From: Rodentolepis nana | Taxonomy: Eukaryota > Platyhelminthes > Cestoda > Cyclophyllidea > Hymenolepididae | Length of the DNA: 43,980 nt | Assembly (NCBI GenBank): GCA_900617975.1 | Contig: UZAE01000064.1 | Span: 1 to 43,980, forward strand | Reading direction: 5' to 3' | Shown: positions 26,001 through 32,700 of the stretch, piece after piece | Layout of the letters: each line of letters starts with the position of its first letter | Numbering within the stretch: position 1 is the first letter of the stretch | Position numbers and translations under genes: made by a program | Notes under the pieces: model-generated | What the model was told of the DNA's origin: nothing | The model's input: only the letters and a program-made list of their open reading frames with translations | Database searches by the model: none

Positions 26001-26775
26001 ATTATTTTCATCATTATCCTCAATATCAAAATTAGAAATATCTGTGGAATTTGGATTAATAATTCCAAGAAGATGGAGAATTTCTGTGTCAGTGCCAAGG
26101 CAGTGTTGCAGATTTGGTGGAAGTTCAATCAAATGAGAGGCGGTAATTAATTTTAATTCCAATAAAATATTCCTATATGTATAGTTATGAATTGGAATGA
26201 TCTTTTCAATTACTTTTTCGAGGTCTGTAGGTAGTCGATTTTGTCGGGCAAACTGACCATGGATAGAACTGAGGAATATAATTTTGAAACCGATGTTGCT
26301 ATTTGATGAGGAGGGAGATGACTCAGCGTTCCACTAGTGAATATGTCACTTAAATAATCCTCAAGGGATTGAATAAATGGTTCTAAAAGTTATTGTGTAA
26401 CCTAAAGGACGAACTTATAAAAATAGGAAAGAATGAATCCAATTCGCTCCTGATAGATCCAATCTTAGATATCGATCTTATATCGTCTGCGAGTTTGTAC
26501 GTCAAATAAATGTTTTCCGCTTCAATACTGCAACAATTTTCCGAGTTCATACTACAGTGTTGTGGTTTTGAAGCTAAAAGTTAATTTAATAAAAATTTCA
26601 TACCCGGATTTGTGCTAACTAAATCATCATCCTCAAATCTTTGGTACTGCACTCCTTTTCCAAAAAGATGATATCTTAGGGTCTGGGATGCTATTTGAGA
26701 ATTTTCGCAGCAAAGTTGCATTTCAATGATTATTAGAATAATAAAAGCATTTTGTGGACAATGGAATGTTCCCAT
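127..26775 (-). CDS. Large multi-exon gene of unknown function, 3' end beyond the left edge
   Basis: I do not recognise the family. Proposed exons in transcript order: 26775-26604, 26573-26402, 26298-25962, 25893-25486, 20774-20717, 19884-19772, 18317-17974, 17173-17051 (uncertain), 13065-12939, 8771-8438, 5633-5523, 175-127. Reading phase is continuous through the whole chain, with or without the uncertain exon. The product is mostly helical and soluble-looking, with leucine-rich amphipathic stretches in the first half, a Cys-containing segment (FFCRLCQSF), and an acidic/Gln-rich region containing an RQQQLQQLQNQ run. Start: the ATG at 26775 or the one at 26721; an exon further upstream cannot be excluded. 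Introns are 30, 103 and 68 nt near the 5' end and then 0.8-5.3 kb, which supports the 5' end lying near 26.7 kb. The four long exons are secure; the small ones are inferences from splice sites plus phase. Confidence 0.6.
176..5522. other. Intron of the large minus-strand gene, no firm gene
   Basis: AT-rich sequence. It includes an 11-G run (1147-1157) and a roughly 300-bp stretch at 526-877 that is open in several frames on both strands without recognisable protein. A plus-strand ORF at 2554-2829 lies in a GC-richer patch (about 2400-2740). A possible 38-nt minus exon sits near 3404-3441. None is strong enough to call. Confidence 0.5.
5523..5633 (-). CDS. Large minus-strand gene, candidate exon
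   Basis: Acceptor GGTTTTCAATTTCAG, donor GCAG|GTAAAA; length 111 nt. Two frames are open. Entry phase 1, required by the exon at 8438, gives a Ser/Thr-rich segment ending in a hydrophobic helix (ISTMAIVFLLYA) and exits in phase 1. The alternative frame ends in HRVPLICR. Confidence 0.55.
5634..8437. other. Intron of the large minus-strand gene
   Basis: Mostly AT-rich. A GC-richer block at about 5790-6190 has long partly open stretches on both strands interrupted by stops, suggesting a decayed coding or repeat relic. I could not identify it. Nothing else was seen. Confidence 0.45.
8438..8771 (-). CDS. Large minus-strand gene, exon (acidic/Gln-rich)
   Basis: Acceptor TTTTTTTTGCAG, donor GTTG|GTGAGT. 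It starts in phase 0 and ends in phase 1. The translation opens with a basic patch (HKTRRRST). It continues through a Pro/Ser/Asp-rich likely disordered stretch (GQIMDIDGEGDLTSPQFSD) and a Gln-rich helix (RQQQLQQLQNQSLKEDSE). This composition suggests a linker or interaction region rather than an enzyme domain. No family was assigned. Confidence 0.85.
9872..10123 (-). CDS. Candidate short ORF, unproven
   Basis: 83 codons from an ATG, with TTATATAG about 20 nt upstream resembling a TATA box. The composition is mixed and includes Trp and Cys (VTWSQSGNKTN, RIRIEWSHV). It overlaps another minus-strand frame (9991-10197). No family recognised; a chance ORF is quite possible. Confidence 0.15.
   Translation of the reverse strand: MERPKCHFDLARFGHVAKRAFVTWSQSGNKTNYTQNKQSANASINKVLWIILPIEKATQPFCARIRIEWSHVTTILLFCFPSF
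10818..11183 (-). CDS. Candidate single-exon ORF with N-terminal hydrophobic segment
   Basis: An ATG-initiated, 121-codon minus-strand frame inside an intron of the same-strand host gene. Residues about 3-25 form a basic start followed by a hydrophobic stretch (YGICLTALIFMVGM), then a Cys pair. This is consistent with a signal peptide or anchor. The rest is Lys/Ser-rich. An open frame this long is expected about once by chance in a 44-kb AT-rich window, so support is weak. Confidence 0.2.
   Translation of the reverse strand: MLRKKYIFACYGICLTALIFMVGMTHCCRTRTSCDLNFVILKKTVLKETSQSQISRKEKNSPKCVALTIPLRLKSVGNPFKRKYLYSHLSKIKVRMVNTNSFECNMLHLAPEITRSKHNEA
12308..12640 (+). mobile_element. SINE-like element, full-length (copy 2)
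   Basis: Begins AGTGTGCGATAGACTTACC, passes through the shared GTGCACCCTAG and CAGTTGACTTCTGAC segments and a pyrimidine-rich middle, and ends with the GGGCTAATGATAACTATC / GCCTGCG hairpin region and an ATAAATAAAA tail. A probable 10-bp target duplication flanks it: TGGGTGTGGG at 12298-12307 and TGGGTATGGG at 12643-12652, one mismatch. Confidence 0.85.
12939..13065 (-). CDS. Large minus-strand gene, exon
   Basis: Acceptor ATATTTTTTTAG, donor CAG|GTCAGC. The phase-2 entry frame reads EYEWLADFTRVGQLKNPEVK followed by NAELNYASSRLGQKIAARSQ. It leaves in phase 0, joining AIRALVHKTRRR of the next exon. It is too short for a 60-codon ORF cut-off but is one of the most convincing small exons here. 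Confidence 0.7.
14275..14577 (+). CDS. Candidate small secreted Cys-rich protein, three mini-exons
   Basis: Exons 14275-14312, 14366-14492 and 14536-14577 join in frame through introns of 53 and 43 nt with good signals (CTCTCCCCAG; GTG|GTAAGT; GTGCCTTTCAG). The ATG follows an in-frame stop. The product starts with a short hydrophobic Cys-rich leader (MPCTLLCILCSC). It continues with ARIDPFG, GNCGKSNLASIYGDCGG and TGNCVTYMSPWRCE, giving Cys spacing typical of extracellular domains. The last exon may instead run to 14622. A phase-0 continuation exists at 16935, reading a short tail to a stop. It lies on the strand opposite the host gene. No family recognised; support is splice signals and phase only. 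Confidence 0.35.
16935..17003 (+). CDS. Possible plus-strand exon opposite the large gene
   Basis: Acceptor CTCCTACCCCTACAG, donor AAG|GTAAGC. With phase-2 entry it reads PSPLFLGTFLYRMRPSELG. In phase 0 it instead reads to a stop after DAPQ and could end the candidate gene at 14275. A second block at 17225-17274 (acceptor CTGACATTTTCAG) continues in phase (GFGLIEFHPMIHRMT). The two blocks bracket the uncertain minus exon 17051-17173, so not all of these can be right. Confidence 0.25.
17051..17173 (-). CDS. Large minus-strand gene, uncertain exon
   Basis: An open block reading MRTFQSMHRWFNELLSDQ and later RVAKNGVRIRAPHKS, ending at AG|GTATAA. It enters and leaves in phase 2, so it can be included or skipped without breaking the frame. 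The acceptor side is purine-rich and poor. The opposite strand carries better-looking splice signals on both sides (see findings), so this may be a shadow. Confidence 0.35.
17974..18317 (-). CDS. Large minus-strand gene, exon (long, GC-rich)
   Basis: Acceptor TTTTCCTTCAG at 18318-18328, donor GTAAGT at 17973. It encodes about 114 residues including ERIDPRSTEGRAEVADFLW and a Glu/Arg-rich helix (RLEELRREQKQSYIRMEELI). The same frame stays open upstream to about 18485 with reasonable protein character (SYIYNDRKADQLFCGIRQL), so the exon may begin as far up as about 18436. The third-codon base mix and GC differ clearly from the flanking DNA. Confidence 0.85.
18318..19771. other. Intron of the large gene
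   Basis: The part next to 18318 may be coding (see the exon entry). A plus-strand frame from an ATG near 18905 to about 19059 reads plausible protein (EFRVLSIAKSRFFGH) and passes a GTAAGA donor-like site, but I see no convincing acceptor. The rest is AT-rich. Confidence 0.35.
19772..19884 (-). CDS. Large minus-strand gene, candidate exon
   Basis: Acceptor TTATCTCAG, donor GAA|GTGATT. The frame chosen by phase reads DHTEFYRATDEFVSAQYF and ends in acidic SIFEDDFE, markedly more protein-like than the two alternative frames. Exit phase 0 matches the next exon at 18317. A longer version starting at an AG 13 nt upstream is possible. Confidence 0.5.
19971..20001. repeat. (AT)n microsatellite
   Basis: An uninterrupted run of about 15 AT dinucleotides in an intron of the large minus-strand gene. 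Confidence 0.98.
20717..20774 (-). CDS. Large minus-strand gene, candidate 58-nt exon
   Basis: Flanked by a good acceptor (CTTTCTTTATTAAAAGCAG) and the donor AAAG|GTGAAT. All three frames are open, so coding frame is set only by phase: entry 0 and exit 1 link exon 4 to the exon at 19884. The implied peptide ends in FTLSQWNTDK. Supported only by splice sites and phase agreement. Confidence 0.35.
21584..21916 (+). mobile_element. SINE-like element, full-length (copy 3)
   Basis: Starts GGGGTGAGTGATAGACTTAC and shares every segment of the family through to the hairpin (ATCAAA...GTTTGAT) and an AAATAAATAAAT tail. The flanks (ATATTTTGATAT before, ATATTGAAATAT after) may be a diverged target duplication. 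I would not rely on that. Confidence 0.85.
23123..23320 (-). CDS. Protein-like ORF in intron, possible exon or relic
   Basis: 65 codons from an ATG, open a further 8-9 codons upstream (NFGGIE), so the frame need not start there. It reads MASVRVYAKEAFYKDRDGVA and SENWTIVTLTHGSLKWLTQY, with GC and amino-acid mix unlike the flanks. It is on the host gene's strand. Donor-like sites exist (GTAACA in phase 0; GTAAAG in phase 2), but no good acceptor. It could be a skipped exon, a small gene, or a decayed repeat. Confidence 0.3.
   Translation of the reverse strand: MASVRVYAKEAFYKDRDGVAKRAEVIPDIAHSENWTIVTLTHGSLKWLTQYIKTNHLKTHDVSPK
23410..23423 (+). repeat. Target-site duplication, left copy
   Basis: ATCTCTTAGTGTTT, repeated exactly at 23751-23764 on the other side of SINE copy 4. 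A perfect 14-bp duplication marks a recent retroposition. Confidence 0.92.
23424..23750 (+). mobile_element. SINE-like element, full-length with perfect target duplication (copy 4)
   Basis: 327 bp from GGGGTGTGTGATAGACTTAC to the AAATAAATAA tail, bounded by identical 14-bp repeats. This copy defines both ends of the family. The 5' end starts at the same place as copies 2, 3, 5b and 7, so the family has a fixed head and is not a set of randomly truncated LINE tails. I saw no Pol III A or B box. Confidence 0.93.
23751..23764 (+). repeat. Target-site duplication, right copy
   Basis: An exact repeat of 23410-23423, directly after the element's A-rich tail. Confidence 0.92.
25097..25163 (+). CDS. 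Orphan exon-like block, plus strand
   Basis: Acceptor TGTGACCTTTTCAG, donor AAAG|GTATGT; only one frame is open. It reads IVTNQRAVLTENMTNEDAKG. Both splice sites are strong, but no partner exon was found on this strand and the region is an intron of the minus-strand gene. Confidence 0.25.
25486..25893 (-). CDS. Large minus-strand gene, exon 4
   Basis: A 136-codon exon, exactly phase 0 at both ends. It is bounded by acceptor TTTTCCAG and donor AAAAG|GTATAC. It contains a Cys cluster (FFCRLCQ), a PCPHRC motif, and a C-terminal basic helix (MRAWSKRLEKLTRKQWK). The base composition is clearly less AT-rich than the flanks. No family was recognised. Confidence 0.88.
25962..26298 (-). CDS. Large minus-strand gene, exon 3
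   Basis: The open frame is continuous from the acceptor to a GTGGGT donor at 25961, ending in phase 0. The translation is rich in Leu/Ile helices (LPTDLEKVIEKIIPIHN; LVRYLDHFSFFIE). No ATG, GTG, TTG or CTG lies in frame upstream of 26162 in this block, so the N-terminal part is only visible as an internal exon. A 68-nt intron separates it from the next exon, and the join is in frame (FFIE then LLSTFEQ). Confidence 0.8.
26402..26573 (-). CDS. Large minus-strand gene, candidate exon 2
   Basis: 57-codon open block with strong protein character (ENIYLTYKLADDIRSISK, SELDSFFPIF). Entry phase 1 matches the preceding donor across the 30-nt intron. The exit donor is AG|GTTACA in phase 2, which fits the acceptor at 26299-26300 behind a pyrimidine-rich run (TCATCTCCCTCCTC). 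The donor is weak, so the exact 3' end is less certain than the coding nature of the block. Confidence 0.5.
26604..26775 (-). CDS. Large minus-strand gene, candidate first exon
   Basis: Open from an ATG at 26775, with a second in-frame ATG at 26721. The tail includes HLFGKGVQYQRFEDDDLVS, which reads like real protein. It ends at a GTATGA donor in phase 1. The following intron would be only 30 nt (26574-26603), ending TTAACTTTTAG, and the next exon continues the frame. The hydrophobic N-terminal stretch is present only if the upstream ATG is used. The true 5' boundary could instead be a splice acceptor inside this block. Confidence 0.5.
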
Positions 26776-27257
26776 ATTTAGTAAATATATGTTTTATTTT
26801 ATTTTTGCGCATTTCGTGCACATTTTACGATTCAATTGCGTAGAAAGGTCGAAATTGATGTTGAAACAACTAAAACAAATCATAATTTTTGTAAATATTC
26901 ATGTTGGTTTATTATAGAAATGACAATTGCTAATATTTCAAAGTCCAAAATATTTAGCTGTGACATTGTATTAGCTAAAATAATAAGCTGATGCGTACTC
27001 ATAACAATTGTGGGCATAATCCTATTTTTCCTGGAATAAATGCTAGGATCATTAAATCAGTTATCAATACTCATTTTTGTATGATCGTGTATAAAGTGAA
27101 GTAGGAATATATCTTACTCATCGATTATTTGTAATAAATGGATTTAAATAAATAACTTTTACCTTTACTTTCACTAACAAAACAATCAAAAATGTGCCCT
27201 ATAGAGGTAAACGAACAACTAAAATGCTTTGATATTCTATTGATCAATTAAAGTGCT

Positions 27258-27286
27258 CTTAACTTCTGAAATTATCAGAAGTTAAG
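27258..27286. repeat. Perfect 12-bp inverted repeat with 5-nt loop
   Basis: CTTAACTTCTGA, loop AATTA, TCAGAAGTTAAG. With a 2-nt bulge, about 5 further pairs including one G-U extend the stem outward (AAGTG with CATTT). It is shorter than a typical pre-miRNA stem, and its function is unknown. Confidence 0.85.
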
Positions 27287-27985
27287 CATTTAAATCATCT
27301 CTACCAGGTTCACTTCTGGTATCGACCATAGCGAAATAATAATGCCTCACTATGTATCAAGGGATCATCCATGTCCTTTACAATTATTAACTGGTAAAAT
27401 ATTACTTGCCATTATTTTTAAGCTGAAAAAACCCTTATTAACCAATCTTCTTTTCCGTTAGATTTCCATAAATACTTCACTATAAGGACCTTCCTTTCAA
27501 TAAAGTTAGTACCTTAAGGGTTATTTATAATTTCCATGGCTCATGAAACTTTGTTTAGATTTGCCATTTTAAAAATTAAGCTATTGAAATGCACCATTCA
27601 AAGAAATAAACTATATGAAGCTGCAAGGCCGACACATACTAATCAACAATCACAGAACTTAATAGAAAAGTAATGATTGCAATCCAGAGGACGAATCCTG
27701 ATATTTAAATTGTCTTATGTGAATGATATGTTTAATGAATAATGTATAACTCAAACCTGAAAATTAAATGACGCGATATTTATCTCCAGAAATATTATTC
27801 ATTTTTACATATTAATCACAAACACATAGTGACTAATGAAGTGTTTGAGATTACTATCTAGCTCAAAATAGCCCTGGAAGTGATTAATCTTGTGGTGATC
27901 TAATAATTTGTCAGATAAGCAAAGCATAATTTCTTCGACAGGCATTATTATTATGGTTAGGTTCTCCTATTATCGATGTATAGAA

Positions 27986-28189
27986 TCATTCTACAGCACT
28001 AAATAAGGCTCCGTTTATAATTGCACAAACACAAAAGCAGGTATAGACCTGACGTTTACCAGTTCTTAATCTATCTTTCACAACTTTCTCTTGCTTTCTC
28101 GAATGTTCGTCGTTATTATTCAATACGTCTTGGTCCATACAGCCATTTGAGTAAAAAATTTTAATCGTTGCGGCTACTGGTTGCTCCAA
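27986..28189 (-). CDS. Candidate exon or small ORF, minus strand
   Basis: Reads IKIFYSNGCMDQDVLNNN and then a basic, charged helix (RKQEKVVKDRLRTGKRQ). It is open upstream to an AG at about 28201. A donor-like CAG|GTCTAT follows the helix, after which the frame runs on through a hydrophobic Cys-containing tail to a stop. It may be an upstream exon of the large minus gene or an independent ORF. No partner was established. Confidence 0.3.
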   Translation of the reverse strand: MEQPVAATIKIFYSNGCMDQDVLNNNDEHSRKQEKVVKDRLRTGKRQVYTCFCVCAIINGALFSAVE

Positions 28190-28247
28190 ATAGATATCAA
28201 GCTAACGACTTTGAGATGCATTAAATTTACCATCTTTAGCACTTGTT

Positions 28248-28258
28248 ACTGCACTCAT
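28248..28258 (+). repeat. Target-site repeat ACTGCACTCAT, first copy
   Basis: Identical to 28307-28317. The pair flanks a 48-bp SINE fragment. Confidence 0.9.
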
Positions 28259-28306
28259 AGGGCTAATGATAAATATCATAAAGCCTGCCATTGGAAATAA
28301 ATAAAT
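28259..28306 (+). mobile_element. 5'-truncated SINE-like fragment (copy 5a)
   Basis: 48 bp covering only GGGCTAATGATAAATATC to the AAATAAATAAAT tail, flanked by perfect 11-bp direct repeats. It is therefore a genuine 5'-truncated insertion rather than a decay product. Confidence 0.9.
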
Positions 28307-28317
28307 ACTGCACTCAT
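28307..28317 (+). repeat. Target-site repeat ACTGCACTCAT, second copy
   Basis: Lies between copies 5a and 5b and serves as a flank for both. A diverged third version (ACGCACTTCAC) follows 5b at 28593. Confidence 0.88.
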
Positions 28318-28592
28318 GGTGTGCGTGATGGACTTACCTCTACTCGGCGCTCCCTGGAAAACGTATACTTCAGCCTTCAAACTATCATAACTATCATAAC
28401 TGTATGCCATATTCGACCACTTCCAAGCACAAACACTACTTTACTTTTCTCCACCTTTGTGCCTGTCTCTTTCATACCTGTGTATCACTTCTCTGATTCC
28501 CCTCTCGACATTTTGTGATTTTGATGTTCCTCCCCTCTGTGGAGCCCGAAGTAAACTATAACCAATAAGCCTGCCATTTGACATAAATAAAT
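28318..28592 (+). mobile_element. SINE-like element, internally deleted (copy 5b)
   Basis: Begins GGTGTGCGTGATGGACTTACC and ends CATTTGACATAAATAAAT. It lacks part of the 5' GTATAC...GTTGACTTC region and most of the GGGCTAATGATAACTATC block, so it is shorter than the other full copies. Confidence 0.85.
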
Positions 28593-29715
28593 ACGCACTT
28601 CACCTATAATCATTTTTTAAAATTGTTGTTAATTTAAAACACATTATTTCTACCGAGGTAAAAATCACAAGCAGCTAAAAACCATTAGATAAATTTCCCA
28701 AATACTTTTTTATTTAGACATTGATTATAAAAATAGGGAAATATTACTATCTAGTCAGTGAATATGGGGTATAACGGTCACAATGGCACTATGAATTTAG
28801 CTCCGAATGTGAATACAATTAATAATAGTCTCAGTAAGTAGAAATGGATTAGTATACGACACAAGTATTTCCGCCTAAACTATGCGGATAAATATATAAC
28901 AAAGTAAAGAGTAATAAATGTAATGAATTTGACACTGGTGGTGCAGAGTTTAACGTACTAATTTGTTAATTCAGAGGTCTTTACATTTTTTAAAGATAAC
29001 AAAAATGAGTGTGTCTGTCAAATGTATGGTCTATAAGAAATTAAATTTCTCATCAAAGAGGCCCGCTGGAACCCACTTTTTAACCCAAGGTGAGCTCAGA
29101 AAACTCTTTCCTTGATACTCTGGGAATGACAAAAAATTTCGGAAATTATAAAAAAACGTAATTTAATTATATCAGGTGTAAATAAACTCTTAGTCACAAG
29201 TAGGACGAACGTTAAAATGAGCATTGATAAAAAAATATAACTTATTTCATTCTATGAATTAAAATTGAAATAACGGGGAAATCGTGTTTATTCTATCCAA
29301 AGTTCACCATCATTCAAAGTACAATATAATTTCAAAAGCTTTTTTATTTCCATTCATGAATCATAATTTATCGCGTTTTTCCACATTATGACGTAAATAT
29401 AGCAATTTTTGGCTAATTATTTCTGGTTTTAATTTTATTTCTACCCAATTCAAAGTCATTTGGCCAATGACTATCTTTATTTTCATTGGTCGATATAGTA
29501 TTTGATTTCGCTTCCAAGGGCATCATCGCATTGACCTATTTTTACCTTCAACTTGTATATTAATATTTTTTGCTTCGGTTTTTATGTGATTTGCTGCTTT
29601 TGGCCCCATGCATTGCTCACATATTTGTATTATTTTCAGTTGTCGGTTAATTTTATTTTGCATTTTTATATGTACATCTATGTAAGAGTATTTGAACTTT
29701 TAGCTATCAAAAAAT

Positions 29716-32700
29716 ATGCCAAGGACAGCACCCAAACATGCATATAAAATTGTAAAACCGATAAAAAAGGGATTTGAGATTACAGACCCCAGCGGTAAAG
29801 GATGGATTGTTGGAGAAGCCATAGGACAAGGAGGCTTTGGCTGTATCTATTCGGGTATTTTTATACTTTAGTAATTAATTTTGTTGTTTTTAGCATCTTC
29901 AAAAGATGACCCAAAGTCTAAGAAGTATGTTTTAAAAATTGTATGTCCTTATATCTTTTCATTTTCAAACTTTTAAATTAGGAACCTCAAGAAAATGGTC
30001 CGCTTTTCACTGAATCCCACTTTTATACCCGATTTTGCAAACAGAAGTTATGTAAGTGAATGCCTTTTCTCTCTGATTCTATAGTGGATGATTGGAAAGC
30101 GCAGCATAGACTTGCTTTTCTTGGTATTCCTCGATTCATTTCAAAAGGCCTGTTCGAAACTCAAGATGGTCTTTCATGTCGATTTCTTGTTATGGACCGT
30201 TTCCGTAGCTCCTTCGAAGATTGTCTTAATGACAAGGAATTTGTCCCCTCTGATATACCTTCAATTGCCATTCAAGCTGTAGGCTGCACTTCAGTCATTT
30301 GATTATAAGATGTACGATGTCATTTTTATGCTTTTTATTTTACTTTTAGATTGATGCCCTAGAGTACATTCATTCAAAGGACTATGTTCATGCTGATATT
30401 AAAGCGTCAAACTTACTTCGAATGGATGATAATAAGGTGAGCCATTCAATGAAATTTTTGCTAATTCGGCCTACGCGGTCGTTGAAAAAATATTACTTAA
30501 AGAGGAAATGCTTCATTTACTTGACCTTTATTAGATCTTGGCGTCTTCCATACGATTAAGTTATTTTTCGTTGTTGCTTGCTTATTATCATGATTAATAA
30601 TATTCCTCTTGTGTTGCAGCGCCTCCTTCAGGTTATTTTATAGCTTGTTGATCATGTACAAATTTAAACTTAATACTTAATCGTATACCCGTTTAAGACA
30701 GATTCTTGTAGAAAGAAAAATGTGTTGCATGAATTTTCCCTTTAGTCGTCTCCAATTAAAGTTGCATATATGAACTTTCTTGTGGTTATCATATGCTGAA
30801 TGGAATTAAGCTATATAGTTCCTTGGCAAATATTATTTCCTTGTTTTTGAATGGATGAAGAGTTGAGAATTCACAACAGAACTTTAAGCAAATTGCCTTT
30901 ATCTATGTTAACACTGACACCATATTTAAGAAACGTTAATTCGGTGAATGTTTTACAAACTCCTAAGGGATTTGAACAAATGAACGACAGATTGTACCCA
31001 TCTAAGCAAGGGGTTTCCGTGTTCAAGTGCTTTTTAATTCTGTATTTAATGTATTTGCTATTCTCTTATTTAGTTGAGGTGCGTATTTTAAATCACATTA
31101 AACGGAAGGCTCATATTAGCCCATTTATCTTATTTTAACACCCTAAGCGGAGATTTAATTTTCTAAGTTTATTTAAATAGGATAAAATGAAGTTACCCTA
31201 TTGCTTAGTTCAAGTTCGAGATTATGTTTTTTGCGGATTTTCTTATAAAACCACTTTACTGATTGAAGTTAACTAAATAGCTTCTCCCAGTGCAAAGTTA
31301 ATGTGTTTAAGTGGAAGGCATCTGTAAACGGTAAGAACATTATCATATAGAATGGTAATCGGCCATCCAAATTATGTTCACTATGGCATCCTTATAACAA
31401 CAGGCTGTCCTTATTGCTAACGCGTTTTGGCATAATGATTCACTGTTGGCGCATGCTTTCTTTATTGTAGGTCTTTTTCATCTCGTGAAGTGGTTTTATC
31501 TAAAATAGTCTTAAATTGCACTTATTAGTTTATTTTGTAATTGTTTTGTTTCTTTAGTTTTACTTGGCGGACTTCGGTCTCATAACCCTCTACCGGATAG
31601 ACGGTAAGCACAAACCCGAGAAGGCAAATCCAAAACTTCGCGACAACGGTACTCTCGAATTTTGTTCTCGTGATGCGCATGCTGGTAATGTTTGGCTTTC
31701 GTTGTACTTATTACGTTCTGCCTATTGCATGTTTATTAAGTAGTCCATTCGTTTTAGGATTACCGCCCTCACGTCGGGGTGATATGGAAATCCTACTCTT
31801 CAACCTCATCCATTGGCTCTATCGGGCTCAACCAAATGCCGATCAAGGACCATGCGCTGGTCTACCGTGGAATTCACTTATAGGCGGTGAGCATTCTTTG
31901 CTCTTAATATCGTTTTTTGTATTAACACCACCTATCAGTGCATCCGTTGTCCGTTGGACGTGTTTCGCAATAGCTACTACTGATTCAAGAAGTATATTGA
32001 TGCCCATCTAGTTAGGAAATTCTCGAAGAAATTGGAGCGTCAGCAGATGTTAAGATGTTAGACAGAAGTGAATTTGGGTAGCTTTTGCCAGATGTGTCAG
32101 TAGGGTGTTCTGCAGGCAATTTGAACCTAAAGTATTTAATAAAGGAATAGATTTACCCTATACCTTCTAGTTTACTCCTATCGGCTTTGAAATTCTTCGT
32201 TCATTTGCTAACTGTTTTGTATACATCTCTTCCATAGTATTTGCTATTCCTTTAAAACAATTTTGTGTTGGTTTGGGGCACACTATCTTTAACTGTTTCC
32301 TTAGAACCTTCGATGTTTGTTAATTCATTCATTCATTCATTGACTAAGCATCGATAGGGATCGAATACGCAGTTTCTTAACCGACGCCGATTGTCCAATA
32401 ACACCTCGTATGCGAATATTGGCGCTTAGTCTTAATGTTAGTTTAAACGATTCCACCTTTCAAATCTGATTTAACGTAAACAAACAGTTTGAATGACAGA
32501 AGTAAGCCTCTTTGCTTGAGTAATCATTTATCGCCTTCTCATTGGCTACGGATACACACTCAGCCAGCGGGATGAGCAATCGTATTGGTTTAACCTGGCT
32601 AATGAAGGCAGTGTCTGCGTTTGACTTTCTCACCATTGAGGTCCTATGATGTGAACCATCAATCAAAGGGGAGAGTTTGGATAGCCTCTCCTAGAAAAGA

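Larger units (their letters stand above)
26776..29715. other. Intergenic region between the large minus gene and VRK (divergent)
   Basis: Contains a 12-bp perfect hairpin (27258-27286), the protein-like minus ORF 27986-28189, two back-to-back SINE insertions (28259-28592) and a short plus ORF from 29005. The promoters of both flanking genes should lie here. I see no core-promoter motif that I would defend. Confidence 0.5.

Noticed and set aside
28291..28518. Plus-strand ORFs at 12410, 23422 and 28291.
   Set aside because: They are sense-strand reads through the SINE-like element; positions and stops differ between copies.
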